DNA from: Flavobacterium sp.
GTDB taxonomy: Bacteria > Bacteroidota > Bacteroidia > Flavobacteriales > Flavobacteriaceae
DNA: 64,000 nt
Assembly: GCF_028689845.1 (NCBI RefSeq)
Contig: NZ_JAQVCH010000001.1
Span: 124,001-188,000 of the forward strand
Direction: 5' to 3'
Under the pieces are notes generated by a model. It worked only from the letters and a program-made list of their open reading frames with translations, made no database searches and was not told the origin of the DNA. Numbering within the stretch: the stretch's first letter is position 1; every line of letters begins with the position of its first letter. Shown one piece after another: positions 1-10,779 of the stretch. The translations under genes and the position numbers were made by a program.

Positions 1-358
1 TTTTTAATCCTAATGCTAAGCGGTGTTCCCCTCCTAGATTTAACGTATATGAAAAGTCTCCATATACATTTTTTTCAGTAACTGGTCCAATTTCATCTGA
101 AATAATCGAAAGTCCAACGCCTACGTTTTTTCCAACTGGCGAACTTCCAGATAGTGTAAAAGTGGTAGGTGCATCTTCAAGTTCTACCCATTGTTTACGG
201 TAGAGAAGGCCAAAGGACAAGTTCTCTTTACTTCCTGCATAAGCTGGATTAATCACGTTCATGTTATACATGTACTGTGTGTAATGAGGGTCTTGCTGAG
301 CCGAAACATCTGCTAGGCTTACTAAAGTAATTAGTATCGCAAAAAATATTTTCTTCAT
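1..358 (-). CDS. PorP/SprF family type IX secretion system membrane protein (partial, C-terminus outside window)
   Basis: Reverse strand from ATG at 358 reads MKKIFFAILITLVSLADVSAQQDPHYTQYMYNMNVINPAYAGSKENLSFGLLYRKQW..., the typical PorP/SprF N-terminus; lies just downstream of a T9SS type B adhesin. Confidence 0.9.
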   Translation of the reverse strand, partial: MKKIFFAILITLVSLADVSAQQDPHYTQYMYNMNVINPAYAGSKENLSFGLLYRKQWVELEDAPTTFTLSGSSPVGKNVGVGLSIISDEIGPVTEKNVYGDFSYTLNLGGEHRLALGLK

Positions 359-424
359 TTTTATAGTTTTTGTAGGGTTAAAGTGCACCGGTTGGACGAG
401 CCAACCGGCTTACTTATTTTCTAT

Positions 425-3400
425 TTAACGAACTCTATTAACATAAATCCATCCTGTAGTATTAGTACCTTCTGTAAAGTAAATTACAAAATAATAGGTT
501 CCGTCAGGTAAATCATCGCCTTTATCGGTTTGACCATACCATTCGTTTTCATAATTATTTTTGCTATATACTTTTAGTCCGTATCTATTAAAGATCTCTA
601 ATTTGCTAACGTTATAGTTTGCTAAATCAAAGTAATCATTACTACCATCGTTATTTGGAGAAATACCCTTTTGAATCGTACAATTTTTAATTGTTACTTG
701 AAAATCTGATTGGGCTGAACATCCATTGTTGGTTGCATATATGTAGATTAACTGTGATGTTGTTACATCCGAACCTGGCTGTAATGGCGTACCCGTTCCG
801 TTTGGACCCGTATAGTAAGCATTACCTGCATTTAATTCTGGTAAGGTATATTTTCCACATTCTTCTACATCACTTAAATCTTGAGCCATTACTTCTACAA
901 TCGTCACGGTAAAACTTGTTTCATTGAAACAGTTTGGCGTGGTTCCACTTTGGGCATAAACATAAATCGTTTGTGATTCTGTTACACTGTACGGAAGATT
1001 TAATTGTTGACCTGTTGCTCCAGGACCAGTATAGTAACTGTTTCCTGAACTTAAAGGTTGTAATTCAAAACCTCCGTCTGATAAACAAGCTGTAGCATTT
1101 TGAACAACATCGGCTGTTGGTGTTGCAAAAACTTCAATAGTCATCGTAGTTCCTATAGCACATAGGCCAGCTGTTGGTGTAAATGTGTAGGTAGTAGGTC
1201 CGACTTGTTGCGTATTAATGGTAGAAGGATTCCAAACTCCTGTTATGTTTTCAATTGAGGACACAGGTAATTGAGGAGCTGTACTTCCTTGACATAATGA
1301 CGCAATTTGTGCAAACGTTGCCGTTTGTGGTGCTTGTATCGTTATTTCTAAGCTAGTTCCTAAAGCACATTGATTAGGGTCTGCAGTGAAAACATACGTT
1401 GTTGTGCCCACAATAGTAGTATCAACAGTTGATGGCAACCAAGAACCAGTTACGCCGTTAGTTGATTCTAATGGAAGCGTTGGTGATGCTCCATTTTGAC
1501 AAATCGGTGCAATGGCATCAAAAGTCGCTGTAACAGGAGTACTTATAGTGATTACTAACTCAGTAATAATAGCACATTCAATGGTTGCATCGGGAGTAAA
1601 GACATAAGTCGCATCTCCTAAGGTTGCAGTATCAATTATAGCTGGTTCCCATGTTCCAGGAACACTGTTATTTGAAGTTGGTAATGCATCAGGTGTTGCA
1701 TTTTGACAATAGGTTGTCGTAATGGCATCAAATGTAGCTGCTATAGTTGGTTTCACTTCAACGATTAAACCTGTTGCAATAGCACATTCAAAAGTACTAT
1801 CTGGCTCAAAAGTAAAGGTAAACTCTCCGGCTGTACTTGTATCGATTGTGCCATTCCATTGCCCGGTAATTCCTTCTAAAGAAGTAGTTGGCAATACCGG
1901 TGCTTCTGAACCTTGGCAAATTGAAATTGGATCAAATGTTGGAACAATTTCGGTTGAAACAGTGATGAGCAAGGTTAAACTTACCGCACACTGACCTGCA
2001 TCTGGAGTAAAGGTATAAGGAACGTCAACAACTGCAACCGAAGTATCTATTGTTGCTGGACTCCATGACCCTGTTATTCCATTAGTAGATGTAGTTAAAA
2101 CATCTGGTGATGCATTTAAACAATATGCCGTTACAATTGGATCAAAAGTTGGAACAATTTCATCATTTATTGTAATTAACAACGTAAATGTACTTGCACA
2201 CTGACCTTCGTCAGGAGTAAACACATATTCAGCATCATTTACAGCTACCGAAGTATCAATTGTTGATGGACTCCATGAACCAAGCACTCCATTTAAAGAA
2301 GTAGTTGGTAATTCGTCAGCTGTTGCTCCAATACAATAAGTTACTGATATTGGATCGAATGCAGTATCAAAAGGAACAATTACTTCAACAGTGATTGTAA
2401 CTGGAATTGCACATTCATAAGTTGCATCAGGTGTAAAAGTGAAATCAAATTGTCCTGCGACACTCGTGTCAATTAAACCATCCCAAGTTCCCGTTACTCC
2501 TTCTAAAGAAGTATCTGACAATATTGGAGCATCGGCACCTTGACAAACTGAAATTGGATCAAAAGTTGGAACAATTTCGGACGCCACAGTGATAAGCAAT
2601 GTAACTGGTAACGCACATTGACCTTCGTCAGGTGTAAACACATACGGAGCATCAACAATTGCAACTGATGTGTCAATTATTGAAGGACTCCATGTTCCTG
2701 TTATTCCATTAGTAGCCTCAGCTAATATATCTGGTGTTGCATTTAAACAATATGCCGTAACAATTGGATCAAAAAGTGGTGTTGTTTCTTCAATTACAGT
2801 TACTGTAAGCGTTGTAGAAGTCGCACATTCAGCAGAACCAAATGGTTCAAAAACGTATTCAACTGTTCCTACAACAGAAGTGTCTACCGTAGATGGTGTC
2901 CAAAGACCCGTAATTCCATTTAATGAAGTAGCAGGTAAATCTGGTGCTGTACCGTTTAAACAGATGTTAGGAATTGCATCAAATTCAGGAACAATTTCGT
3001 CTGTCATTGTTACTTCAAAACTTCCTTCACTTGTACAGTCGCCATTAGTTCCACTAATTACTAAATAAACATAAATAGTTGTGTTTTCTGTAATAATATC
3101 ACCTGCACTTAATGGTTGACCTTGACCTCCAGCTTCTGTAAAATAGTTTCCTATAGCTAAAATAGGCAATTCGTATCCAACAGTAGCACAAACTGTTACA
3201 TCGTCTTGAACTGGTAATTCCTCACCTATAATGTTTAATAAGATGGTGTCTGTTGTAATTGTTTCTCCTCCACCACAGGCAGCATAAATTGCTTGAGCTG
3301 TCATACTTGTCGTTTCAGATACACACACATTTATACTTAAATCACTACTATAAAATTCACCATCTTTTAACCACGAGAATGTTACGTTAGATGGTCCAGC

Positions 3401-6400
3401 AGGTGTAAATCGCCATGCTTCATTAGAAGCAGACCATGTTCCTGTATTTCTTCCTGGTGGAACGTGAGCTTGTGTACCCGCTTGGTTTTGAATACCAAGA
3501 ACTCCGTTTCCTGAATTCCAGTTTAAACAGGGAACACGATTTTGAACATATATTTCAATTGCATTTGACGTTTCATATAAAACGATTTGACTCGTTTGAA
3601 GCGGCACGTTTGTATTACAACTAAATTGAGCTAATTGTGAGAAGTTAACCACTAATACACGACAAGGAGCTGTTCCAAGAACTTGATAATTGATACTTGG
3701 TTGAGCAGGTGGTGTTGTTACGTTAGGGTTAATGTCTTGATAAGGACCATAAATCGCAGCCTTAATTGGAAAACCAACGTTTGGAATGGTTTGCGTAAAT
3801 GGCCAAGCACAATATCCGCCAGCTGCCTGAGCACCTCCAGGAACTACTCCCTGAATATCAAAACTAATTACTCCATTTGAACCTACTAATGCTTTGGTAT
3901 AATTTTGACCAAAGAAACAGAAGTTAAATGGTAAATCAATTGCTGGTGACCACACGTCATCTGTATTTACAGAGGTTGGAATACCTCCTGTAAAAGGGAA
4001 TGGCGGTGTAAATGGTATACTAGTAATATTATAAGTTGTGGTATCTCCTGTTTCAAAGAAAGAAGCAGTTAAATCTACACAGTTTTCACCTGGACATAAG
4101 TTTAATACACCTGGCGTTGACGTTTGTAAATCAATATCAACTCCGGCACAACCTGGTAAAGCGGCAAGGATAAAGAAATTTTGTGGTCCTGCCCATGCAC
4201 TTTTATCTGTAGGAGAACAAATTGCTCTTACATAGAACTCATAGAAACCTGCACTTAAGCCTGTTGCCGTATAGGGGTTTTGAGAAGTAATTACTCCCGC
4301 TGTTGCTGGAATACCAGCACCTACTGCCTGAACTACAACTTCAAATAAAGTAGCAGGAGCAATGTTTGTCCAAGACAAGGTAGCGGTATTTGTATCTGCT
4401 CCAATAACAATTAAGTTTATTGGTGCAGGACAAGTTGGTAAAGTCGTTGCCGTAGCAGGACCAGCCCATGTACTTGTTGGGTTTACACCAGTACAAAGTG
4501 TACGTACATAAAAATCATATGCTGTACCTGCGGTTAAACCAGGTACTATAAAAGGATTAGATGTTGCAGGAATTCCAGGAGTAGCCGCAGTTGGAGCAGG
4601 AGAACCTGCTGGTAAAGCAATTACTTCAAAGTTAGTTCCTCCATTAGGAGTCCAACCTACTGAAACTTGATTTATTCCGATATTGGAAGTTACAACATTA
4701 AAAGGAGCTAAACACTCTGGATTTAAACAATCTACATTGCCACTGTATAAAATCGTTCCTACTAATCCAGCAGAAGCCACATTCATATTATAAAGAGATT
4801 GTCCAAAAGGATTTATAATTTCCACTCGTACTTCAGCTGGCCAGTTTCCTGGCACACTCCAAAATAACTCAAATGGAAGGTTATTACATAATGGAACTTG
4901 AATATTTACAGGTCCTGCACCATTATTGAATGTTCCTCCAATTGTAGCGACAATAATTCCATTTTGACGCACTTGCATTAGACCGCCATTCCAACCATCA
5001 CCAAAACTGTCACGCAATCTAAATATATAATTACATTGATCAGCAACGGCACAAATGGTTGTGTTAAATGAAGAAACTGGTGTCCAATTACTTGGTGAAG
5101 TTGTACAAAGAGCTCGCACATATACATCATATATGGTTGCAGCAGTTAATCCTTCTATTGTAAATGGATTGTCTGTTGTAACTGTTCCAGTGCTTGTGGC
5201 AGTTGGAGCAGGTGAACCTGCTGGCAATACAATAACTTCAAAATTTGTAATTCCAGGAATTGGTGTCCAAGATACATTGGCAGAAGAATCACCAATGGCA
5301 GAAAAAGTAATTCCAGTTGGTGGTAAACACTCAGGAATTCCACATTCTACTAAATTGTCTGTATATAAAATGGTTCCTACTAAGCCAGCAGAAGCCACGT
5401 TCATATTGAAAACTTGTTGATTAGAATCATTGATAATCGCCACCCGGATTTCAGCAGGAAAATTTCCTCCAGCATTCCAAAACAAGTCAAATGGTAAATT
5501 GTTACACAACGGCACAATTATATTTATCGGTCCTGCTCCTGCAGTAAAAGTAGTTCCTATTGTAGCGACAACAATACCGTTCTGACGTACTTGCATTGTT
5601 GCTCCATTCCATCCATCTCCAAAACTATCGTTCAAACGGAACGTGTAATTACACTGTTCAGAAATTTGACAAATTGTTGTATTGAAAACCTTTACTGGCG
5701 TCCAATTACTAGGGGTTGGTGTAGCACAAATTGCTCTAATATAAACATTGTATATTGTACCTGATGTTAAGCCTTCAATTAAAAAAGGATTATCAGAAGT
5801 CACCGTTCCTGTACTTGCAGGTGTTGGAGCCGGCGAACCATTTAATAAAACAATCACTTCATATTGCGTTACTCCAGGAATTGGTGTCCAAGAAACATTG
5901 GCACTCGTGTCACTAATATTATTGACTACAACTCCTGTAGGAGGTAAACATGCTGGATTATTACAATCAACTGTTCCTGCATACAATACGGTTCCCACTA
6001 AAGGAGCAGAAGCCACCGTCATAGCATATAACGATTGATTAAAAATTGGCGAGTTAAAGATCTCCACACGAACTTCATTAGACCATGTTCCTCCTACACT
6101 CCAAAATAAATCAAAAGGAATACCAGTACATAGAGAAACTTGTATGTCTATCGGCCCAGCACCTGCGGTAAAGGTTTCACCGATAGTTGCTATCACAATT
6201 CCGTTTTGACGCACTTGCATTCTCGCTCCATTCCAACCATCACCAACACTATCTCTCATTCGGAAAGTATAGATACATTGTTCTGCTGGTTCACAAATTG
6301 TGGTATTGAATGCAAAAGGACCAGCCCAAGCACTAAATGTTCCGTCGCCACAATCTCTTCTAACCCAATATTGATATTGTGTAGCGGCTTGAATTGGCGT

Positions 6401-7819
6401 ACCGTCTAATAAGTTGGTTACAGTTACATTTTGATTGGCATTTGTTTGTACTCCAGCTCCTGGAGGAATAACGCCTCCTAAAACTTGTACTGCATATTCC
6501 CAAGAAGTGGCTGCGTTGGCATCCCATCCTAAAACAGCACTTGTTTGTCCACCTACCGCTGTTAAGTTGGTTGGAGGAGGACAGTTTACTACTTGAATAG
6601 ATAAAGTAAACGGAATCGTATTTGGATTTCCGTTTGTAGAAATTACAATATAATAGGTTTGACCTTGTGTAACAGGTAAATCAATAACACGAGGACCTCC
6701 ACCAGTATTGGCAGCACCCGCAATACAACTTACCCCAACATTCGCACAACTGTTGTATACAAATACACCTGAGTTGTTGCCTGTTGGCGTCATTGTAATA
6801 TTAATTACTCCCGTAGTTGTAGCAGTATAACTATAATAAACGTTGTTTCCGTTTAAATAATTTCCTGTTGCTCCACAACCCGATGCTCCTGGACTACCAT
6901 CGATATCATCGAGGTAATTGGACGTATTATCGGTTGTAAAATAGGGAAGTGCCGCAACTTGAATTGCAGAACTACAGGCCTGACCAGGGGTCGTGGTTAT
7001 AAAATTGACTGGCCCGACCCATTCACTTGAACTAAATTCACACTTAGCTCTTACATATACTTGGTATTGAGTGGTTGGCGATAAACCTTCGGCTAAATAA
7101 GGATTATTAGTCGTTACCGTTCCAGCTACAGGTGCTCCTGGTGCAGGAACTACTGAAACTTCAAATTCTGTCGCTCCGCCTGGATTATCCCAAGAAATCA
7201 AAGCACTCGTTTGAGTAATACCATTAACCACAATATTTTCAGGATCGATACATTGTTCTACTAAACGAACCTCATCCACAATCCAACGGTCTCCCGTTAA
7301 TCCGGCTGTTGGTTGATTCATTACAATAACAAATGCAATGTAAACGTTGTTACCAGCAAAACCAGCTAGGTTAACTTGTTTATCTTCACAAATGTTAAAC
7401 GTTTCGTTTAATTCTGCCTCTGTCCAAGATTGTACAGTAATAAAACTGCCTGTATTGGTTTGAGAAGTGGTTGACAATCGTATTTCATACGTTGTGTTGT
7501 TTGGTCCACTAATGGTAGAACGTGTTTGAAAAAACAGTTGCCCATTTGCGGGCACTTGCACTTGTTGTGTTACAAGCCAATTTTCGGAGGTGTTACCCGC
7601 ACCGATATTTTGACGTGCATTCATAAAGGCTGCAGTTGTACCCTCACAAACTGTTGGCGGAGTGGTTACCGATGTAGTTGTGGTCCATGTGTTGGTACCA
7701 AAACCGTTGTTAAATACTGCCCAGTTAGTTGGAATACCGCCTTCAAAATTTTCTGTGAATTGCGAATATCCCACTCCCGTCAGTAAAAACAACAGTATCA
7801 CTAAAGTAATTCTTTTCAT
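425..7819 (-). CDS. Giant secreted T9SS substrate: signal peptide, fibronectin type III-like domains, ~70-aa Cys-containing repeats, C-terminal gliding-motility-associated (type B) sorting domain
   Basis: 2464-aa ORF; N-terminal signal MKRITLVILLFLLTGVGYSQ; C-terminus KGISPNNDGSNDYFDLANYNVSKLEIFNRYGLKVYSKNNYENEWYGQ...LPDGTYYFVIYF is a type B CTD; internal tandem repeats. Confidence 0.93.
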   Translation of the reverse strand: MKRITLVILLFLLTGVGYSQFTENFEGGIPTNWAVFNNGFGTNTWTTTTSVTTPPTVCEGTTAAFMNARQNIGAGNTSENWLVTQQVQVPANGQLFFQTRSTISGPNNTTYEIRLSTTSQTNTGSFITVQSWTEAELNETFNICEDKQVNLAGFAGNNVYIAFVIVMNQPTAGLTGDRWIVDEVRLVEQCIDPENIVVNGITQTSALISWDNPGGATEFEVSVVPAPGAPVAGTVTTNNPYLAEGLSPTTQYQVYVRAKCEFSSSEWVGPVNFITTTPGQACSSAIQVAALPYFTTDNTSNYLDDIDGSPGASGCGATGNYLNGNNVYYSYTATTTGVINITMTPTGNNSGVFVYNSCANVGVSCIAGAANTGGGPRVIDLPVTQGQTYYIVISTNGNPNTIPFTLSIQVVNCPPPTNLTAVGGQTSAVLGWDANAATSWEYAVQVLGGVIPPGAGVQTNANQNVTVTNLLDGTPIQAATQYQYWVRRDCGDGTFSAWAGPFAFNTTICEPAEQCIYTFRMRDSVGDGWNGARMQVRQNGIVIATIGETFTAGAGPIDIQVSLCTGIPFDLFWSVGGTWSNEVRVEIFNSPIFNQSLYAMTVASAPLVGTVLYAGTVDCNNPACLPPTGVVVNNISDTSANVSWTPIPGVTQYEVIVLLNGSPAPTPASTGTVTSDNPFLIEGLTSGTIYNVYIRAICATPTPSNWTPVKVFNTTICQISEQCNYTFRLNDSFGDGWNGATMQVRQNGIVVATIGTTFTAGAGPINIIVPLCNNLPFDLFWNAGGNFPAEIRVAIINDSNQQVFNMNVASAGLVGTILYTDNLVECGIPECLPPTGITFSAIGDSSANVSWTPIPGITNFEVIVLPAGSPAPTATSTGTVTTDNPFTIEGLTAATIYDVYVRALCTTSPSNWTPVSSFNTTICAVADQCNYIFRLRDSFGDGWNGGLMQVRQNGIIVATIGGTFNNGAGPVNIQVPLCNNLPFELFWSVPGNWPAEVRVEIINPFGQSLYNMNVASAGLVGTILYSGNVDCLNPECLAPFNVVTSNIGINQVSVGWTPNGGTNFEVIALPAGSPAPTAATPGIPATSNPFIVPGLTAGTAYDFYVRTLCTGVNPTSTWAGPATATTLPTCPAPINLIVIGADTNTATLSWTNIAPATLFEVVVQAVGAGIPATAGVITSQNPYTATGLSAGFYEFYVRAICSPTDKSAWAGPQNFFILAALPGCAGVDIDLQTSTPGVLNLCPGENCVDLTASFFETGDTTTYNITSIPFTPPFPFTGGIPTSVNTDDVWSPAIDLPFNFCFFGQNYTKALVGSNGVISFDIQGVVPGGAQAAGGYCAWPFTQTIPNVGFPIKAAIYGPYQDINPNVTTPPAQPSINYQVLGTAPCRVLVVNFSQLAQFSCNTNVPLQTSQIVLYETSNAIEIYVQNRVPCLNWNSGNGVLGIQNQAGTQAHVPPGRNTGTWSASNEAWRFTPAGPSNVTFSWLKDGEFYSSDLSINVCVSETTSMTAQAIYAACGGGETITTDTILLNIIGEELPVQDDVTVCATVGYELPILAIGNYFTEAGGQGQPLSAGDIITENTTIYVYLVISGTNGDCTSEGSFEVTMTDEIVPEFDAIPNICLNGTAPDLPATSLNGITGLWTPSTVDTSVVGTVEYVFEPFGSAECATSTTLTVTVIEETTPLFDPIVTAYCLNATPDILAEATNGITGTWSPSIIDTSVAIVDAPYVFTPDEGQCALPVTLLITVASEIVPTFDPISVCQGADAPILSDTSLEGVTGTWDGLIDTSVAGQFDFTFTPDATYECAIPVTITVEVIVPFDTAFDPISVTYCIGATADELPTTSLNGVLGSWSPSTIDTSVAVNDAEYVFTPDEGQCASTFTLLITINDEIVPTFDPIVTAYCLNASPDVLTTSTNGITGSWSPATIDTSVAVVDVPYTFTPDAGQCAVSLTLLITVSTEIVPTFDPISICQGSEAPVLPTTSLEGITGQWNGTIDTSTAGEFTFTFEPDSTFECAIATGLIVEVKPTIAATFDAITTTYCQNATPDALPTSNNSVPGTWEPAIIDTATLGDATYVFTPDATIECAIITELVITISTPVTATFDAIAPICQNGASPTLPLESTNGVTGSWLPSTVDTTIVGTTTYVFTADPNQCALGTSLEITIQAPQTATFAQIASLCQGSTAPQLPVSSIENITGVWNPSTINTQQVGPTTYTFTPTAGLCAIGTTMTIEVFATPTADVVQNATACLSDGGFELQPLSSGNSYYTGPGATGQQLNLPYSVTESQTIYVYAQSGTTPNCFNETSFTVTIVEVMAQDLSDVEECGKYTLPELNAGNAYYTGPNGTGTPLQPGSDVTTSQLIYIYATNNGCSAQSDFQVTIKNCTIQKGISPNNDGSNDYFDLANYNVSKLEIFNRYGLKVYSKNNYENEWYGQTDKGDDLPDGTYYFVIYFTEGTNTTGWIYVNRVR
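1130..3010 (-). repeat. Nine tandem ~70-aa repeats in the adhesin (FDPI..CxGxxPxLPxTSxNGITGxWxPSxIDTSVxxxxxYxFTPDxxxCAxxxTLxITV)
   Basis: Nine recognisable copies in the translation; DNA-level similarity e.g. gaaattggatcaaa.gttggaacaatttcgg at 1923 and 2550 (627 bp apart). Confidence 0.9.
4690..6300 (-). repeat. Three tandem ~620-bp repeats (SxGDGWNGxxMQVRQNGIxxATIG domain + FN3)
   Basis: ccattcca(a/t)ccatc motif recurs at 4986, 5604 and 6228 (618 and 624 bp spacing); protein copies near-identical. Confidence 0.88.
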
Positions 7820-7961
7820 AAAATGAAAGTTTTAGGTTGTTTTGATTAATTTTTTGTAGGTTTAGAACGTCAAATTTAACAAAAATTAAGAATTGAATAC
7901 CATTTTTTTGATATTTAACTAAATTCATTCAAAATATTTGCTTTAATAATGAAAAAAAGAA

Positions 7962-9230
7962 GTGTTAAACCATCTTGAATTGTCTAATTTTGCAAGAGAA
8001 TCAAAGAAAATGTTAGAAAAAGAAAAAATAAATTTTGAAAAGACAATTATTGTAGGAATTGTATCAAAGGACCAAGATGAGTCTAAATTAAATGAATATT
8101 TAGACGAATTAGAGTTCCTAACTTTTACTGCTGGAGGTCAAGTAATCAAGCGTTTTTGGCAAAAATTAGAAAAACCAAATCCTAAAACTTTTTTAGGTAC
8201 TGGAAAAATTGAAGAAATTCATCGCTACATAGTAGAAAACGAAATTTCATCCGTTATTTTTGATGATGAACTTACGCCTGCTCAGCAAAAAAATATTACT
8301 AAAATTTTAGATTGTAAGGTTTTAGACCGAACCAATTTAATTTTAGACATCTTCGCTCAGCGAGCGGAAACTTCCTATGCACGAACGCAAGTTGAATTAG
8401 CCCAATGTCAGTATTTGTTACCGCGACTATCTGGAATGTGGACACACTTAGAACGTCAACGTGGTGGAATTGGAATGCGTGGCCCGGGTGAAACCGAAAT
8501 TGAAACAGACAGACGTATCGTTCGGGATAGAATTGCATTATTAAAAGAAAAAATCAAAACTATCGATAAACAAATGGGCGTTCAGCGTGGCAATCGCGGA
8601 GCAATGGTTCGTGTGGCTTTGGTAGGCTATACCAATGTAGGCAAATCGACTTTAATGAACGCGATTGGCAAAAGTGATGTTTTTGTAGAAAATAAATTAT
8701 TCGCAACGCTAGATACAACTGTTCGAAAAGTCGTCATTCGGAATTTACCTTTTTTGTTATCCGATACGGTTGGTTTTATCCGAAAATTACCTACACAATT
8801 AGTAGAATCTTTTAAAAGCACCTTGGATGAAGTTCGTGAAGCCGACTTATTATTACATGTAGTTGACATTTCACACACCGATTTTGAAGATCATATTGCG
8901 GCAGTCAATAAAATATTAGTCGATATTAAAAGTGCAGACAAGCCTATCATTATGGTTTTCAATAAAATCGATGCGTATAAACCTGCTTTTTTAGCTGAAG
9001 ATGATTTGATGACAGAACGCACCTCAAAGCACCATTCGTTAGCCGAATGGAAAAACACTTGGATGCACAAAGTAGGTGCTGATAATGCCTTGTTTATTTC
9101 GGCTACCAACAAAGAAAACTTTGAAGAGTTTAAAGAACTAATTTACGAGGCCGTTCGTGAAATTCATATTACACGGTTTCCTTATAATAAATTTTTGTAT
9201 CCCGATTATAAAGATGCTGCAGAAGAATAA
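7962..9230 (+). CDS. hflX: GTPase HflX (likely true start 8010)
   Basis: GRGGIGMRGPGETEIETDRRIVRDRI and GYTNVGKSTLMNAI, DTVGFIRKLP, NKID motifs. Confidence 0.95.
   Translation: MLNHLELSNFARESKKMLEKEKINFEKTIIVGIVSKDQDESKLNEYLDELEFLTFTAGGQVIKRFWQKLEKPNPKTFLGTGKIEEIHRYIVENEISSVIFDDELTPAQQKNITKILDCKVLDRTNLILDIFAQRAETSYARTQVELAQCQYLLPRLSGMWTHLERQRGGIGMRGPGETEIETDRRIVRDRIALLKEKIKTIDKQMGVQRGNRGAMVRVALVGYTNVGKSTLMNAIGKSDVFVENKLFATLDTTVRKVVIRNLPFLLSDTVGFIRKLPTQLVESFKSTLDEVREADLLLHVVDISHTDFEDHIAAVNKILVDIKSADKPIIMVFNKIDAYKPAFLAEDDLMTERTSKHHSLAEWKNTWMHKVGADNALFISATNKENFEEFKELIYEAVREIHITRFPYNKFLYPDYKDAAEE
7985..7992 (+). promoter_or_regulatory. Bacteroidota -7 element TAATTTTG upstream of hflX
   Basis: Matches TAnnTTTG; lies inside the ORF-track N-terminus, suggesting translation starts at ATG 8010. 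Confidence 0.5.
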
Positions 9231-9236
9231 AAAGAA

Positions 9237-9260
9237 GGCTCCTAGAGATAGGAGCCTTTT
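9237..9260 (+). terminator. Rho-independent terminator after hflX
   Basis: Perfect stem ggctccta-gaga-taggagcc followed by tttt. Confidence 0.85.
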
Positions 9261-9275
9261 GCTATTTTTTATACT

Positions 9276-10217
9276 TTAGAAATTGTAGTTCACGCCTAAG
9301 CCAAAAACTTGACGAATTTGAAGACCTCTAAACGCATTGTCATCATAAACCGTTTGAACAATCAGATTCGTAGAGAGAAATTTATTAATAGTCATTACTA
9401 AATTTAATTGGTAATCTAAATCAACATTTTGTGGGTCTTCTAGGTAGTTTGAATACAAACTCAAAATGTTTTCTGCCGATACATTTTCAAATAAATTAAA
9501 CTTATAATATCCCGAGGCATAAAAACCTAATTCATACCGCATCGTTTTGCCTTCATCCACACCAAAATAGTTTACTCCTGCATATTGCTCTCTTAACTCT
9601 TCGGTTACAAAAGTTATTTTTGAAGAAATTGGAGCTAAATTGAATTTGAAATTATCTGTTTTTTTCCACATTAAACCAGGGCCAAAAGTTAGGTACGCTG
9701 GCGAAAAGAAATCTGTATATTCTGTTCTAATTTCTTTCCCGTTGGCATCGGTATCATAAACATATCCTTTTGAAAATTGTGTTTGAAAATTTACAAATGC
9801 GGAGTAATACCAATATCCTCCAGCTCTTTTGCCCGCTAATGAATTAAATTCTAGACGGTCATCTGTTTTCTTTTCGAATTCAGAATTTTTTGTTCGGACC
9901 AATCCATAAGAAGCAATAATTTTGTTATCCCAAGACCAATCTTCACTTTTATAATTGAAATCATAATTAATCCCGAGGTTACCCGAGATATTATTTTCTC
10001 CACCTGTAACCCAATTGTCAAAACTTGATTGATTAAATAAAAAGGATATTTTCCCTTTTTTGGTCCATCCATTTGTTCGGGTAGTATCGTTTACTGCCTT
10101 AACAACCTCATCTACACTTTTTACTACCTCTTGCTGAGCTAATATAGGCGTGACTGTAAGAAAAGTTAGAAGTATAACTAGTTTTTTCATTATTATTATT
10201 TTATTGTTAAAGTGCAA
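9276..10217 (-). CDS. DUF3078 domain-containing outer-membrane-type protein
   Basis: Signal peptide MKKLVILLTFLTVTPILAQQ; NGWTKKGKISFLFNQSSFDNWVTGGENNISGNLGINYDF pattern typical of DUF3078. Confidence 0.8.
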   Translation of the reverse strand: MHFNNKIIIMKKLVILLTFLTVTPILAQQEVVKSVDEVVKAVNDTTRTNGWTKKGKISFLFNQSSFDNWVTGGENNISGNLGINYDFNYKSEDWSWDNKIIASYGLVRTKNSEFEKKTDDRLEFNSLAGKRAGGYWYYSAFVNFQTQFSKGYVYDTDANGKEIRTEYTDFFSPAYLTFGPGLMWKKTDNFKFNLAPISSKITFVTEELREQYAGVNYFGVDEGKTMRYELGFYASGYYKFNLFENVSAENILSLYSNYLEDPQNVDLDYQLNLVMTINKFLSTNLIVQTVYDDNAFRGLQIRQVFGLGVNYNF

Positions 10218-10260
10218 AAATATAATAATTGTTAATTACATCAAAATTTCATGATACGAA

Positions 10261-10764
10261 CTACTTCTTTTTATAAAGTGGTACGGCAGAACATGCCTCG
10301 CCAAACATGATGCTTTTGGCCACTTTTTGTAAGTGTTGAACGGCCAAAACATAAGCTGATTCTGGCACTGGTTTTTTAGCACAACCCTTTAAAATAGTAG
10401 GTTTGTCTTGATAGGTGGAGTAATCTATTTGATTTAAAATTTCTGTGTATAGAATTACATCAATATCCTCTTTCTTTCCTAAAATTGTTTTTTTGGCAAA
10501 AGGCTGCAGATTAACCGTTACTAAAATTGTTGCCCAAGCGGGCAAAATAGCATCAGTTGAACAAAAAATAGCTACATACTGATTTTGATACTGTGACCAA
10601 TCATGATTTTTAAGTGATTCCCGAAACTCTTTTTCTTTTAATAAAAACCCTTCTTCTAGCCACTGCGAAACATCTATTTGTGTTCGAATTCCGGAAGGGT
10701 AATAATCTTCTAAATCAAAAACCTCGAGAACTGAATTGGCTACTTTATTTATAATTTCGTCCAT
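10261..10764 (-). CDS. DUF2480 family protein
   Basis: MDEIINKVANSVLEVFDLEDYYPSGIRTQIDVSQWLEEGFLLKEKEFRESL... characteristic N-terminus. Confidence 0.8.
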   Translation of the reverse strand: MDEIINKVANSVLEVFDLEDYYPSGIRTQIDVSQWLEEGFLLKEKEFRESLKNHDWSQYQNQYVAIFCSTDAILPAWATILVTVNLQPFAKKTILGKKEDIDVILYTEILNQIDYSTYQDKPTILKGCAKKPVPESAYVLAVQHLQKVAKSIMFGEACSAVPLYKKK

Positions 10765-10779
10765 AATTTAATTTCTATT

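Noticed and set aside
1722-6409. Numerous plus-strand ORFs antisense to the giant adhesin (e.g. 1722-1994, 2670-3068, 5055-5420, 5748-6038)
   Set aside because: Mirror-image translations of repetitive Thr/Val/Gly-rich codons in a long real gene; no recognisable domains or start signals.
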